Positions 8,242 through 18,091 of a stretch of 46,790 nucleotides of DNA are shown one piece after another. The notes beneath the pieces are model-generated. The model made no database searches and was not told where the DNA came from. It worked only from the letters and a program-made list of their open reading frames with translations. How positions within the stretch are numbered: position 1 is the first letter of the stretch; each line of letters opens with the position of its first letter. The DNA is from Scytonema sp. RU_4_4 (GTDB lineage Bacteria; Cyanobacteriota; Cyanobacteriia; Cyanobacteriales; Nostocaceae): positions 1 to 46,790 of the forward strand of contig JAAUSC010000032.1 in the NCBI GenBank assembly GCA_012031965.1. Direction: 5' to 3'. A program made the position numbers and the translations under genes.

Positions 8242-8380
8242 TATAGGAATCCTATTTTATTTTTGAAACATACGTAGGGTGGCACTGCCACTAAAATCCT
8301 CATATAGTGGGCAGGATCTGACTGGCAGTGCCCACCCTACACTACTCAAGATTTTTTATAAATGATTTAGGATTCCTATA
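8242..8380. mobile_element. MITE-like element, copy 2
   Basis: TATAGGAATCCTA at 8242-8254 and TAGGATTCCTATA at 8368-8380 are perfect 13-base terminal inverted repeats. The similarity continues inward (TTTATTTTTGAAA against TTTTTTATAAATGA). A nested palindrome (GTAGGGTGGCACTGCCAC and its partner near 8322-8340) occupies the middle. There is no ORF. It shares size and the end consensus ATAG-AxTCCTA with the element at 6524-6658. It sits between two convergent genes and may also act as a transcription barrier. Confidence 0.65.
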
Positions 8381-8395
8381 GTTGAGGTCATGATG

Positions 8396-11157
8396 TTAGA
8401 GAACTTCTTGGCGAAGTATCTGCTCAATTAACGCCTGATTATCAGGGCTTTCTGCTTGCTTGAGATATTCAATAGCAATCTGTCCCACAGCAGGTTGTTC
8501 CCTAGAAATGGCAACTAACAACTCTACAGTTTGACAAAGTTGAGTTTTTTCTAATTGCCGATTTGTGACAGTCGGTAGAGTAACAGCAGCAATGACAAGT
8601 CCCATCATTGAGGGAGCAACAGGAATCCACCAACCTTGTAAAAAGGCAAGGTAACTAACTCCCATGAGTCCTCCCTCCACAATAACAACAGCAGTCACTA
8701 AAGATTTAAAGGATTTGATCTGCCAAGCTAACGCAGCTCCCACCCCAGACCAAAACAAAATCCAAAGCCACTCAACTGGTTTATACCAAACCTTTAGCAG
8801 TGGTCGTCCCTGTAGCGCAGCACTCAAAATCATGCTGGTAATATTGGCGTGAACTGTCACTCCTGCCATTTGTATTGGAGAACCAAAGTTCTGATTGCTG
8901 TAAGGTGTTTGAAACAAATCGTTGACGCTGTCAGCAGTGGAGCCGATAAGAATAACGCGATCACGCAGCTTCTGTGAGGGTATTTTATTTGCTAACAAAG
9001 CTGTGATCGAGAAAGTCTGAAACTGTTGCTCAGTACCATGAAAGTTGAGCAAAATTTGATAGCCTCCATCATCAGCCCGGACATAGCCACCGTCATTGGG
9101 TTGAAAAGGAACAAGCACTGTTTTGCCGAGCTGAATTTGCTTGCGATGGTTGGTCTGGGGTTGAGGGGTAATACCTTCAGCTTCTAGATAGCGGAGTGCT
9201 AGCTGCAAACCAAGATTGAGGTGTAATGAAGAATTTGGCTGTTGAACTGAAAGCAAAGCTCGACGCAGTTTCCCATCTCCATCTAAAACCTGATCAGCAA
9301 GACCGACTTGACCTAATTCGGCTAAAGTTGGTGGTGGAGCAATCTGAGTACCCACCACTTTTTCTAAACCAATTAAATTCTCGGTTGTTTTATAAAGTTC
9401 TACTAGTTCCTTATGACCTGGTTCTGTAGGCAAATCTCGGTATAAATCCAGCCCGATCACTCTGGGTTTGTAGCTTTTTATTGTCCGAATTGCTTGAGCT
9501 AATACCCGATCCGGCAGAGGATATTGACCAATTTGCTTAATATCTGGCTCATCAATCGTAATTATTGTAATCCGAGGGTCAACTTTTGCTGGGAGACGCG
9601 CCTGAAAAAAGGAATCTAGCATCGACAACTCCATCCCCTGTAGGAGTCCGGTAAAACGTACAAGAAGAATAAAACTGGTCACTCCCCCAGCAATGCTCCC
9701 AATCCAAGATTTACCCAAACGTAGGTTTTGAGCCTTTTGTTTTGCGGTTTTCCGTGCGTTTGCCAGTATTTGATTCGCTTGCTGGGCGGCGAGTAAGGCA
9801 AATTGAGCTTTTTCTCGTTCATTTTGTCTTGCCTGTTTTTCTATGGCTAAATCGGTTTCAATTTGTAGCTTTGTCAGTTCCTGACTGGCAGCGAGAAAGC
9901 GATAATCTAAGTCACTAAGCCTTTTATTTTTTGACCAAGCCAGTGCTTGCTGCAATGCTATCCCTACCAAAAGCTGGGACTCATCTTGCTGGTTTGAAGT
10001 CATCCAAGCTTTGAAGCGTTGCGCGTAAGGACGCATATTCTCCATTTGCAGAGCAACCCATTCTGAATTAAAGACTGCTTGATAGATTGGGTTTTTCACT
10101 CTCAGGTATCCCTGCTGGTTAATCACCAAACCTGACAGAAGCAGTTCAATCTGTTCTCGACTGTCATCGGTTGGTACATCCTCCCCAGCCAGGATTTGTT
10201 GATGTATTCCCAAGTTACGTCCTGCAATTTGCTCATTAGCAAGCAGCGATCGCTAATTGTCCGCAAATGTTCTGGCTCATCTTGAGATTCCCACTTGTGG
10301 ATTATGCGTGATTTAACAATACTTTCTACCCAAAATGCCTCAGTACCCGGGGGAAGAGTCAGCGTCTGACTCACTGAATCTTGACTCGAATTTTGTACCA
10401 ACTTACATAGTTTTTGCGTCAGAAAGGGTTGCCCTCCTGTCCAATATAAAATTTCTTTAAGAATTGCTTGAGCATTACCTTGTTTAACTTCTAGTCCTTT
10501 GACCAATGGCTGCACTTCATCTATTGTGAAGCCGTGTAATTCTATGGCTTTACCAATATTAAACGGAGTGCGCTTTGGATCTTGAATTAAATCTGATGGT
10601 GTTGTCACCCCAAAAATGACAAATGTAATGCGATTGTATTCTGGGTCAATGGCTCTGTGGTTATAGCAAAACCGAATCAACGCAAAAAAGTCATCAACGG
10701 GAAAATCAAGGCTCTTGATACTATCAACTTCATCAATGAAAATAAACAGTCTTTCGTTCGGAAATTGAACCAGTAGAACTTCAGAAATAAACCGACTTAG
10801 CCTTTGGAGTACAGAGATATCTTCTTGTTCCCGCCACCAAGATTTTAAGTTAAATTTCCCTAACAGTTTGAAACCTAACCATAACTCAGCAATCACTCCC
10901 TTGTACCACTGCTCTGGTGTAATATTTTCACAACCAACGTTGGTCATATCCACAGTCGTGCATTTAAATCCATCTTGTTGTAGACGATGCCGAGTTCTGA
11001 CGAGAAGCGAGGACTTGCCCATTTGCCGAGAGTTGAGAACATAGCAAAATTCACCCTTTTTTAACGCTTCATACAGTTGCTTGTCAGCCTGTCGTTCTAC
11101 ATAGCTAGGAGAATTAATGGTTAAACTACCACCGACTTGATATGTATAACGGTTCAT
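8396..11157 (-). pseudogene. AAA-like / CHASE2 sensor protein, split by a one-base frameshift
   Basis: Two overlapping frames encode one protein of about 920 residues. The N-terminal part (11157 down to about 10246) is an AAA-like ATPase domain: P-loop NSRQMGKSS (Lys48) and Walker B LFIFIDEVDSI. The C-terminal part (about 10246 to 8396) holds a coiled coil (AIEKQARQNEREKAQF), a transmembrane helix, a CHASE2 sensory domain (SMLDSFFQARLP, ITIDEPDI, VILIGSTADSVNDLF) and three C-terminal helices. Comparison with the intact paralogue at 36008 shows the frame should read DRLLANEQIAGRNLGI; one C is missing where the HIP1 site at 10246-10253 meets the next codon. Either the gene is inactive or the base is an assembly error. 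CHASE2 faces the periplasm; no output domain beyond the ATPase is seen. It is convergent with the DUF928-like stub. Confidence 0.85.
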
Positions 11158-11966
11158 TTGAGAATTTGAAGGTGTAGTAGACTGAATACCTTAGCATTTA
11201 ATTATACAATTATGCACTATTGACTCAAATCACTTATATTGTAGTCCTATCAAAGACAAAGCATATTGGAGCTTTTAAGTTAGTGGCATTCATAAACCTG
11301 CAATACGCTGTATATTTGCGTGTCTGTTTGTGAGAATAGAGTTTCTCTATACTTTTCTTACCATTCCCACTCTTTTTCAAGATGCAAAAACCCGTTTCTT
11401 CATAAAATAAGGGTTTCAAGATTCTTAAGAAATATGTGACTAATGGATAGGCTAAAAGGCAGGAGACGAAATTCTTTTTGTGAAAAAACTGATGTTTTGA
11501 TAGAGTTGGATTGAACCTACTTTTATGACTTTTCTTACTATTTTTTTCAAATCAGATTCTGAATCTACTCATTTTTCTTAAGATATAGGAAAGAGAAATT
11601 GATTGCCTAGTAAATATACAGTGCTGTATGATGTAATGACAAGAATGAGTACTTACAAAGAATTATGAAGACTATACCATGACCGCAAACACAACTAGAT
11701 TTTAAGAAAAGTGTCGGGGAGATGTCGTCCGCATGATTTCCCTCCCAGTGAAACACTCTGTCTTAAATCAAAAATTGAATAGTCAAGTTTTAGATCTTGT
11801 TGAGCGACTTTGAAAGTGATCATTAACTCATTTTGCAAAGTAAACAAACAAAGATCAGTTGCAAATTCTTAAAACACTCATCTTGCAAAGATTCTGAGGT
11901 TGTTGTGTGCTAAGGATGCATTCTACCGCAATTCAAATCGGTAATTGTTGGAGGAAGAACTTAGTT
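11158..11966. other. AT-rich intergenic region, no gene seen
   Basis: About 800 bases separate the divergent AAA-like/CHASE2 gene and the first gene of the polysaccharide locus. Short open frames here (for example on the minus strand at 11234-11419) have no recognisable motif or ribosome-binding site. An ACCCGTTTCTTCATAAAATAAGGGT word near 11390-11412 is a degenerate relative of the ACCCGGTTTCT repeat. The region probably carries promoters for both flanking genes, but no confident promoter box is called. Confidence 0.4.
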
Positions 11967-12683
11967 ATGAATCAACTCTTAGAGGAAATTTATTCAACCA
12001 AATTAGTTAAGGATGCAGCAGGGAATTCAATAAATCCTTTTCCTACCGCGACTCCTTATGATATTGGCGTGGTCCTCAAAGAATTCATTCAAAAATACAA
12101 TCTGGAAAGAACGCTAGAAGTCGGTATGGCTTACGGCTTGTCTACCCTGTTTATTTGTCAAGCACACCAGGACAAAGGTACAGGAATTCATACTGCCATT
12201 GATCCAATGCAAAATAATCTATGGAAGTCTATTGGATTACTGAATATTGAAAGAGCTGGTTTGGCAGACAAATTAAGGTTTATGGAGTCCTGTTCTCATG
12301 AAGCTTTACCTCAACTTTTAACAAAAGGAGAAAAACTTGATTTTGCTTTCATAGATGGGTCACATCATTTCGACTATACTTTGATAGACTTCTTCTACAT
12401 TGATAAATTATTACACTTAGGAGGGTATGTTGTTTTTGATGACATATGGATGCCTGGGATTAGAAAAGTCGTGTCTTATATCATAAGAAATAGAAATTAT
12501 GAGTTGATGAAGATTAATACGAAAACCAGTGCTTGGAAAGGTTTCGCGAAATCTACAAAACGTTTTCTTCAAAATCCTCTTGAACGAGACTACGGAGGAA
12601 TAAAACTTATTTCCAGTAATGTTTGTGTACTTAAGAAAACATCGGAAGATAATCGTGACTGGGATTACCATCGTTCATTTTGA
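11967..12683 (+). CDS. class I SAM-dependent methyltransferase (Methyltransf_24 type)
   Basis: The 238-residue protein has a Rossmann methyltransferase core. Motif I is LEVGMAYGLSTLFI, and the acidic post-I and motif II regions appear in TAIDPMQ and DFAFIDGSHHFDYTLID. GGYVVFDDIWMPG is the fourth strand with a paired Asp typical of the metal-assisted, glycan-linked group. It is likely to methylate a sugar or lipid-linked intermediate of the adjacent polysaccharide. The frame opens with a GTG at 11907, but the ATG at 11967 (MNQLLEEIY) has GGAGGAAG upstream and fits the family N-terminus, so it is used. It is the first gene of the plus-strand polysaccharide locus, about 420 bases before the xylanase. 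The family is confident; the substrate is inferred from context. Confidence 0.8.
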   Translation: MNQLLEEIYSTKLVKDAAGNSINPFPTATPYDIGVVLKEFIQKYNLERTLEVGMAYGLSTLFICQAHQDKGTGIHTAIDPMQNNLWKSIGLLNIERAGLADKLRFMESCSHEALPQLLTKGEKLDFAFIDGSHHFDYTLIDFFYIDKLLHLGGYVVFDDIWMPGIRKVVSYIIRNRNYELMKINTKTSAWKGFAKSTKRFLQNPLERDYGGIKLISSNVCVLKKTSEDNRDWDYHRSF

Positions 12684-13105
12684 GTGATGATCAGAAATAC
12701 AAAGCCTACTCTGACCAAAAACTTCTTCGAGATGAGTGTGGGGTCTGGGAGGAAAGACTAGCCCCACTTGCTACCCTCAAATTCACGCATTCACAATAAT
12801 GTGTGAATTCCCCCCATAAGGAAAACCCTATAAATAAATTTAAGGGTTTCTAACAAGGACGCTTTGTATCTCGTGCCACTCTTCACTTGATACAAAATTT
12901 ATTATGTTTTCTACGAAGAAATTCGGAGCCTTGGAATCTTTGAGGTAAAATGCAGAGGAAAAATTGTTTGGTATAAATTTTTTTAAAACCTTCTGCCTTC
13001 TGCCATGCCAGGTGCTCCACTTGGGGAGGCATAGATGCCTTTCTTCGGTCATTTGAGTTCAAACTTCAGATATTCTTGGTTTCAGTTTCCTTTATCTATT
13101 CTATT
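12684..13105. terminator. intergenic region with hairpins after the methyltransferase
   Basis: GTGGGG at 12738-12743 pairs with CCCCAC at 12762-12767, extended by TCT/AGA inside. A second imperfect palindrome (ATTCACGCATTCACA / TGTGTGAAT) lies at about 12781-12809. Neither has a clean T tract, so termination is plausible but unproven. The remaining bases to the xylanase start contain no supported gene; a minus-strand open frame at 12840-13052 has no recognisable features. Confidence 0.35.
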
Positions 13106-14269
13106 ATGTTTAAAAACTCGTCACCGAACAGACGTCGTTTTTTATACATTGCTTTATCAGGCTTAGCAGGGGCTACTGCTATCGCAGTGGGAAAAAACAT
13201 TGACCCAATCTACTACAGTCATACATTAGACAACTCGAAAAGAGATTTTCGAGTAACAGGCCAAGATCCCTTAAAGAAGCGTGCTGCAGCTAAGGGATTG
13301 ATTTATGGAGCAGCCTGTGGGCAAGGTATTCTTGCGTCAGACAAAAACTTAAAGGCTAGCATTGTTCGAGAGTGCGGCGTTCTAACACCAGAGAACGAGC
13401 TCAAGTGGCAATTTGTGCGACCTCGTCCAGACGTATTTGACTTTAGTAGAGGAGACTGGATGGCTTCATTTGCCCGCGCTCACAATATGCTTTTTCAAGG
13501 ACATACTTTAGTCTGGCATCAGCAACTACCTGAGTGGTTTAAGGAAGTCGTTAACCGCCAAAATGCGGAAAAATTTTTGGTGGAACACATTACAACAGTG
13601 ACCAAACACTACGCTGGTCAAATGCACGCTTGGGATGTAGTCAATGAAGCTATTAAACCAAAGGATGGACTAAAAGCAGGCTTGCGACAAAGTCCGTGGC
13701 TCAAACTTTTAGGTCCAGATTACATAGAGCTTGCCTATCGGGTTGCAGCGCAAGCTGACCCCAAAGCTATGTTGGTCTACAACGAGAATGACTTGGAGCA
13801 TAACACTCCTGAACATGAAGCCAAAAGAACTGCTGTTCTGAAACTACTAGAACGTTTGAAATCTCGAGGAACGCCGCTTCATGCTCTCGGTATTCAATCT
13901 CACTTGTTAGGTCACGGTTCTTTGAATCCTAGAAAACTACGAAATTTTTTGTCTGATGTGGCTAGTCTTGGTCTTAAAATTCTTGTTACCGAACTAGACG
14001 TGATAGATCAGAAATTACCTTCAGACTCCATGGTGCGCGATCGCATGATCGCTGCTATGTACGAAGACTATCTTTCCATAGTTTTAGATGAACGAGCAGT
14101 TATTGCGGTTTTAACTTGGGGATTGAGCGATAAACACACCTGGCTTTCAATGGTTACTCCCCGTTCAGATGGTTCGCCAGTCCGTCCTTTGCCATTGGAC
14201 TCAAACTTCAAACCCAAGTTGGTATGGAATGCCATCGCAAGAGCATTTGATCAAGCTCCGAAGCGTTGA
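13106..14269 (+). CDS. GH10 endo-1,4-beta-xylanase-like glycosidase with Tat-like leader
   Basis: This 387-residue glycoside hydrolase family 10 enzyme cleaves beta-1,4 xylosidic (or related) bonds with retention. The acid/base glutamate is in WDVVNEAI (Glu181) and the nucleophile in LVTELDV (Glu296). Other GH10 marks are TPENELKWQFVRP, GHTLVWHQQLPEW, LVYNENDLE, GIQSHLLGHG and VLTWGLSDKHTWL. The N-terminus SPNRRRFLYIALSGLAG resembles a twin-arginine or otherwise basic secretion signal, so it should act outside the cytoplasm. The frame is open from a TTG at 13076, but ATG 13106 is the better start. It sits inside an exopolysaccharide locus, which suggests trimming or turnover of a xylose-containing polymer instead of plant biomass use; that role is inferred. 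Confidence 0.88.
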   Translation: MFKNSSPNRRRFLYIALSGLAGATAIAVGKNIDPIYYSHTLDNSKRDFRVTGQDPLKKRAAAKGLIYGAACGQGILASDKNLKASIVRECGVLTPENELKWQFVRPRPDVFDFSRGDWMASFARAHNMLFQGHTLVWHQQLPEWFKEVVNRQNAEKFLVEHITTVTKHYAGQMHAWDVVNEAIKPKDGLKAGLRQSPWLKLLGPDYIELAYRVAAQADPKAMLVYNENDLEHNTPEHEAKRTAVLKLLERLKSRGTPLHALGIQSHLLGHGSLNPRKLRNFLSDVASLGLKILVTELDVIDQKLPSDSMVRDRMIAAMYEDYLSIVLDERAVIAVLTWGLSDKHTWLSMVTPRSDGSPVRPLPLDSNFKPKLVWNAIARAFDQAPKR

Positions 14270-14443
14270 CGACTTGCTACTCAAAGATTCAAGTTATGGA
14301 AAAGATGTTTGTCAATCTACAAATTGTTATGATTCAACCTCAAGTAAGCGTACTTGCTACCTCAATATTCCGTTAACTAGATTGCCAAAGAAAATGGTAT
14401 TTTTTTGCCAGTTATTTAGAAAATCATTGAAGGAGTGATCTAA

Positions 14444-15232
14444 ATGCAAAAATTTGATGAAATAGCTTTACTTGGAACTAGATTTCATAAAGTTAAAGTT
14501 AATGAACTCATCGACTACGCTGTAAAAGCGGCGAAACTTCAGAAGAAAACAATCATAGGTCATGTCAATACTCGAGCAATGAACTTTGCCTATGAACTGC
14601 CTTGGTATAGAGAGTTTCTCAACCAATCTGATTTAGTTTTCTGCGATGGTTTTGGTGTTTTGTTAGGAGCAAAACTCTGTGGTTGCGGTGTCAATTCATC
14701 TCATCGTATGACCTGTCCAGATTATATAGAAGATTTTGCCAAAGCTTGCGAACAAGAAAATGTTTCCTTGTTCCTGCTTGCTGGTCAGCCAGGAACCGTA
14801 GATAAAGCAATCGCTAAGCTAAAAGCGATTGCACCAAATTTAAGAATCAAAGGACATCACGGTTATTTTGACAAGTCTGGTGAAGAAAATGAATTTGTTA
14901 TTCAACAAATCAACAAATTCAAGCCAGATATCTTATATATCGGCTTTGGAATGCCGTTACAAGAAAGTTGGATTTTAAATAATTCAGAGCGAATAGAGAC
15001 AAAAGTTTTTCTACCTCTTGGGGCATGTCTTGATTTTTATACTGGCACTGTCTCTAGAGGCCCATATTGGATGACTAATAGCGGTCTAGAGTGGTTAACA
15101 AGATTAGTGACAGAACCAAAACGTCTGTGGAAACGCTATGTGCTTGGTAATCCGCTGTTTTTTTATCGAGTCCTACAAGAAAAGTTGACAAGCTTTTTAA
15201 GAAAACGCTCTCGAACTTCATCGCAATATTAA
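14444..15232 (+). CDS. WecG/TagA/CpsF family glycosyltransferase (GT26)
   Basis: The 262-residue protein belongs to the WecG/TagA/CpsF family, which adds the second sugar (N-acetylmannosamine or its uronic acid, or similar) to an undecaprenyl-linked primer. Recognisable blocks are GHVNTRAMNFA, LVFCDGFGVLLGAKL with the catalytic-type Asp, SLFLLAGQPGTVDKA, GHHGYFDKSGEE, ILYIGFGMPLQESWI and the C-terminal basic segment EWLTRLVTEPKRLWKRYVLGN. The gene has a good ribosome-binding site (AAGGAG, eight bases before ATG). It lies directly upstream of the initiating sugar transferase at 15414, which fits consecutive steps at the inner membrane face. The donor sugar cannot be read from sequence. The family call is strong. 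Confidence 0.88.
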   Translation: MQKFDEIALLGTRFHKVKVNELIDYAVKAAKLQKKTIIGHVNTRAMNFAYELPWYREFLNQSDLVFCDGFGVLLGAKLCGCGVNSSHRMTCPDYIEDFAKACEQENVSLFLLAGQPGTVDKAIAKLKAIAPNLRIKGHHGYFDKSGEENEFVIQQINKFKPDILYIGFGMPLQESWILNNSERIETKVFLPLGACLDFYTGTVSRGPYWMTNSGLEWLTRLVTEPKRLWKRYVLGNPLFFYRVLQEKLTSFLRKRSRTSSQY

Positions 15233-15413
15233 GTTGATGCGCGCTTTGCACTTTTTTTCAAGGTTCTTAAGAGTCTAGAGTCACTGAGAATTCTAGATTT
15301 TTGTTGCTCTCAGTCATTCATTCTGCCAATGAAATATGTGAATAGCTTAAGCTGTTACACATTTAATTTACAAGTTTATTTTTGATTGTGTCAATCCAGA
15401 GGTAACGAGAATC

Positions 15414-16841
15414 GTGACATCTAAATCTTTATTAGTTTCAGGATTGAAACCAGATTTAAGGTCAGCAAATGGCACAAGGATACAGAAAGGCTTAACTACC
15501 AAACTTCTACGGGTAGGAACGCTTGTTGTGCTAGATATTATTTCTTTGACCTTAGCATGGAAGTTAGCAGTCCTTTATGGCACTCCATTAGAATCGCCTT
15601 GGACACAGAAAGCATCTTTTTTACTGCTCATTCTGGCAGTCGCAATAGGCGTGATTAGTACCAAAGGACTATACAAATCAGGTAGTAATCGTCGTAATTA
15701 TTTTGGTCTGATTAAAGCAATCACACTGTCAGAAATTTTACTTTTGCTAATTGCTTTTCTCTACGAGCCAGAGAGTTATATCTCGCGCTCAACTTTTCTA
15801 CTGTTTTGGTTGTTGTCTATCGTTTTTATCTGTACCGCCCGCTTTATGTGTGATATGGCTACTAAATTGCTTCGTAGTAGAGGAGCAATTCGCCATTCCG
15901 TTTTTCTTATTAGCGATCCAGAAGACAAAGAAAGCCATATTCGGTTAATCGAAAAGGAGAATTGCTACACTGTGCAGGGAATTGCTGGCTCTAGCAGTTT
16001 AGATTTGATGAACCGAGAGGCAACATTTGAATATTTACGCACACAAGGCATAGAAGAGGCTTTTGTTTCTTGGAATGCTATTAAGAATCGTCTATATGTT
16101 TGCTGGCGTTTCCAAACAGCTGGCATTACCTTACGCATACTACCAATTGAGGGTGAAGTTCGTCATCCTAAATCCATATTTTGGATGATTGGTGAAGTTC
16201 CTTGTATGACAATTCCAGCACCAATTATCGCAGGTAGTGATTTTTGGGTAAAACGGAGTTTTGATCTTTGTTGTTCAATTCTATTGTTACTTTTGCTGTC
16301 TCCTGTCTATGTAGTGATAGCCATACTCATTAAATTAGATTCTTCTGGACCAGTGTTCTTCCTGCAAAATCGAGTTGGTCTGCATAGTAAGAGTTTCAAG
16401 ATTTGGAAATTCCGCACAATGGTTACTAATGCAGAAAAATTGCAGGCAAAGCTAGAAGCAAAGAATGAAATCAAAGATGGGGTTCTTTTTAAAATGAAAG
16501 ACGACCCTCGTATCACACGGGTAGGCAAATTCCTGCGCCGTTACAGTTTAGACGAGTTACCCCAACTGTTTAATGTTCTTCTTGGAGAGATGAGTCTAGT
16601 TGGTCCTCGTCCTCTCCCAACCAGAGATGTAGAAAAATTCAAAACTAAGCACTTTATCCGACAAGAAGTTCTACCCGGTATTACAGGATTGTGGCAGGTG
16701 TCTGGTCGCTCCGATATTGATAATTTTGAAGATGGGGTGAAATTAGATATCACTTACATAGAGAATTGGTCTGTATGGCTGGATATGCAAATTTTGCTGA
16801 AAACTGTCAAAGTTGTCTTTAGTAAGGCAGGTGCTTACTAA
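15414..16841 (+). CDS. polyprenyl glycosylphosphotransferase (WcaJ/CpsE-like) initiating EPS synthesis
   Basis: The 475-residue membrane enzyme transfers a sugar-1-phosphate to undecaprenyl phosphate, the first committed step of the polysaccharide. The N-terminal half has four or five membrane helices and a CoA-binding-like domain. The C-terminal bacterial sugar transferase domain (about 277-475) has KRSFDLCCS, the reentrant helix LIKLDSSGPVFFLQNRVG, FKIWKFRTMV, RRYSLDELPQLFNVLLGEMS, LVGPRP and LPGITGLWQVSGRSD, all catalytic hallmarks. The start is GTG at 15414, preceded by AGAGG; no better ATG lies upstream. It follows the WecG-type gene by about 180 bases and precedes a 1.25 kb repeat-rich gap. 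The identity of the sugar is unknown. The assignment is strong. Confidence 0.92.
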   Translation: MTSKSLLVSGLKPDLRSANGTRIQKGLTTKLLRVGTLVVLDIISLTLAWKLAVLYGTPLESPWTQKASFLLLILAVAIGVISTKGLYKSGSNRRNYFGLIKAITLSEILLLLIAFLYEPESYISRSTFLLFWLLSIVFICTARFMCDMATKLLRSRGAIRHSVFLISDPEDKESHIRLIEKENCYTVQGIAGSSSLDLMNREATFEYLRTQGIEEAFVSWNAIKNRLYVCWRFQTAGITLRILPIEGEVRHPKSIFWMIGEVPCMTIPAPIIAGSDFWVKRSFDLCCSILLLLLLSPVYVVIAILIKLDSSGPVFFLQNRVGLHSKSFKIWKFRTMVTNAEKLQAKLEAKNEIKDGVLFKMKDDPRITRVGKFLRRYSLDELPQLFNVLLGEMSLVGPRPLPTRDVEKFKTKHFIRQEVLPGITGLWQVSGRSDIDNFEDGVKLDITYIENWSVWLDMQILLKTVKVVFSKAGAY

Positions 16842-17026
16842 TACACTTAAAAACGAAAAGAAGTCAGCTATACGAATTTAGAAGATTGAATTTTTTCTTG
16901 GTCACCTAGCTGATGCTTTGCCAGCGGCTTTTAGTTTTGTCAATCACTCATTTATATGAAGGATAAGGTCACCTCCCGAAGTCCTGGAAGAATTTAAGGA
17001 GTAGGGCTTTTATCCTTCATTTCTAT

Positions 17027-17055
17027 TAACTGGTAACTGATAACTGATAACTGAT
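17027..17055 (+). repeat. short tandem heptamer repeat (TAACTGA)
   Basis: About four units of TAACTGA or TAACTGG occur head to tail. Heptanucleotide short tandem repeats are a known feature of heterocystous cyanobacterial genomes. The copy is non-coding and sits immediately after the 16956-17020 inverted repeat. Confidence 0.65.
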
Positions 17056-17723
17056 TTTTAGGGGACAATGCATCGGCTTGTACCCTTTTTACCGTTTATC
17101 ATTCTGACTACTGTTAGCGTAGCGGGGCGTAGCCCGTTCTGTGTTCTGGAGCGCGTAGCGGGGCGCAGCCCGTTCTTTTTTCGGTCATTAATTTTGAGTG
17201 TCTCTGATTCAGGGGATTGGCTAACAAAACACTCCTTTCCTGCTTTCATTACTGTATTTTTGTTTAAATTCTAGTATTATCCTACAAACTTTACAGTTTC
17301 TTTAAAGAAGATTTCTGATTAATACTTGAAATCACTGAAAAATAAAGTTATATTTAGCTTCATTGCTGAGTAACATGAACACCTCTATACAAAATATTGT
17401 GAGAAAATGTCTCAAAAGTGGATATAATGTACAACCCATAACTCTGAGTGTAACGAAGTGGAGAATACCTCCTGCACAGAAGACCCTCGTAGCAAAGTGA
17501 CACACTTCGCGTGAGTCCCAAAGGTATTTCCCTTGGCGTGTGCTCTACTCTTACGCGTAGCATCTCTCAAAAAGAAATACACTCCGCATTTGCTTCAGCC
17601 CCTAAAATCTTGTTGATTTTTCGTTAAATTTTGAGATGCTGATAGCCGAAAGTACACGCATTCGCATTCACTACGCTACCACTTTGTTGTGTATAACATT
17701 TTTCAATTCTCAGACATCCTCTT

Positions 17724-17902
17724 AGCTCGACTTTATCCATTTGTAATTCCCCTAGAAGGAAGCGCTGAAACTCTTGCAGGAATAGGCTCAGGACTTTTTA
17801 AATGTCGCTGAAATTTCCAACATTGGAAAAAGTGCTGCTTATAATCGCGAAAAACCGTTGAGAATTGGTAGTCAGCAAAAATGATTTGGATAAAGTCGAG
17901 CT
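17724..17902. repeat. 179-base element with perfect 16-base inverted ends
   Basis: AGCTCGACTTTATCCA at 17724-17739 and its exact complement at 17887-17902 bound an interior with no long ORF. The interior holds a smaller inverted pair (AATTTCCAACATTGGAAAAA). It could be a non-autonomous transposon or a transcription-control structure about 190 bases upstream of the tyrosine-kinase gene. The ends are unlike those of the MITE pair at 6524 and 8242. Confidence 0.55.
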
Positions 17903-18091
17903 TAGCGAGAGTTAAGCAAACTAGATAATTGTTGCCAAGAATTGAAGAAAAATTCAGCCTTGTCTTTGTTTTAAAAAACCGTAGAAATCATTCTCTTACT
18001 AAAGATAGTTTAGACTATGAACCTAGTGTATTTATATTAAATTTCATTATTGGCTCCAACTTCGTACTGAACTCAGGATTAGGAAACTTGT

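Larger units (their letters stand above)
16842..18091. repeat. repeat-rich 1.25 kb gap inside the polysaccharide locus
   Basis: No convincing gene is present. The gap holds at least five repeat types. 16956-17020 is an inverted repeat with perfect 11-base ends (ATGAAGGATAA). 17027-17055 is a TAACTGA heptamer run. 17117-17140 and 17153-17176 are direct copies of a GCGTAGCGGGGC palindromic unit. 17455-17575 is a complex dispersed repeat with GCGTGAG/GCGTAG words. 17724-17902 is a separate inverted-repeat element. The last 180 bases are AT-rich and should contain the promoter of the tyrosine-kinase gene. Confidence 0.6.

Noticed and set aside
12840-13052. Minus-strand open frame of 70 codons before the xylanase
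   Set aside because: No motif, no ribosome-binding site, and it overlaps repeat-like sequence (CCTTCTGCCTTCTGCC).
17058-17274. Open frames on both strands in the gap after the sugar transferase
   Set aside because: They are made of the GCGTAGCGGGGC repeat and its surroundings; the protein sequences are repeat-derived.
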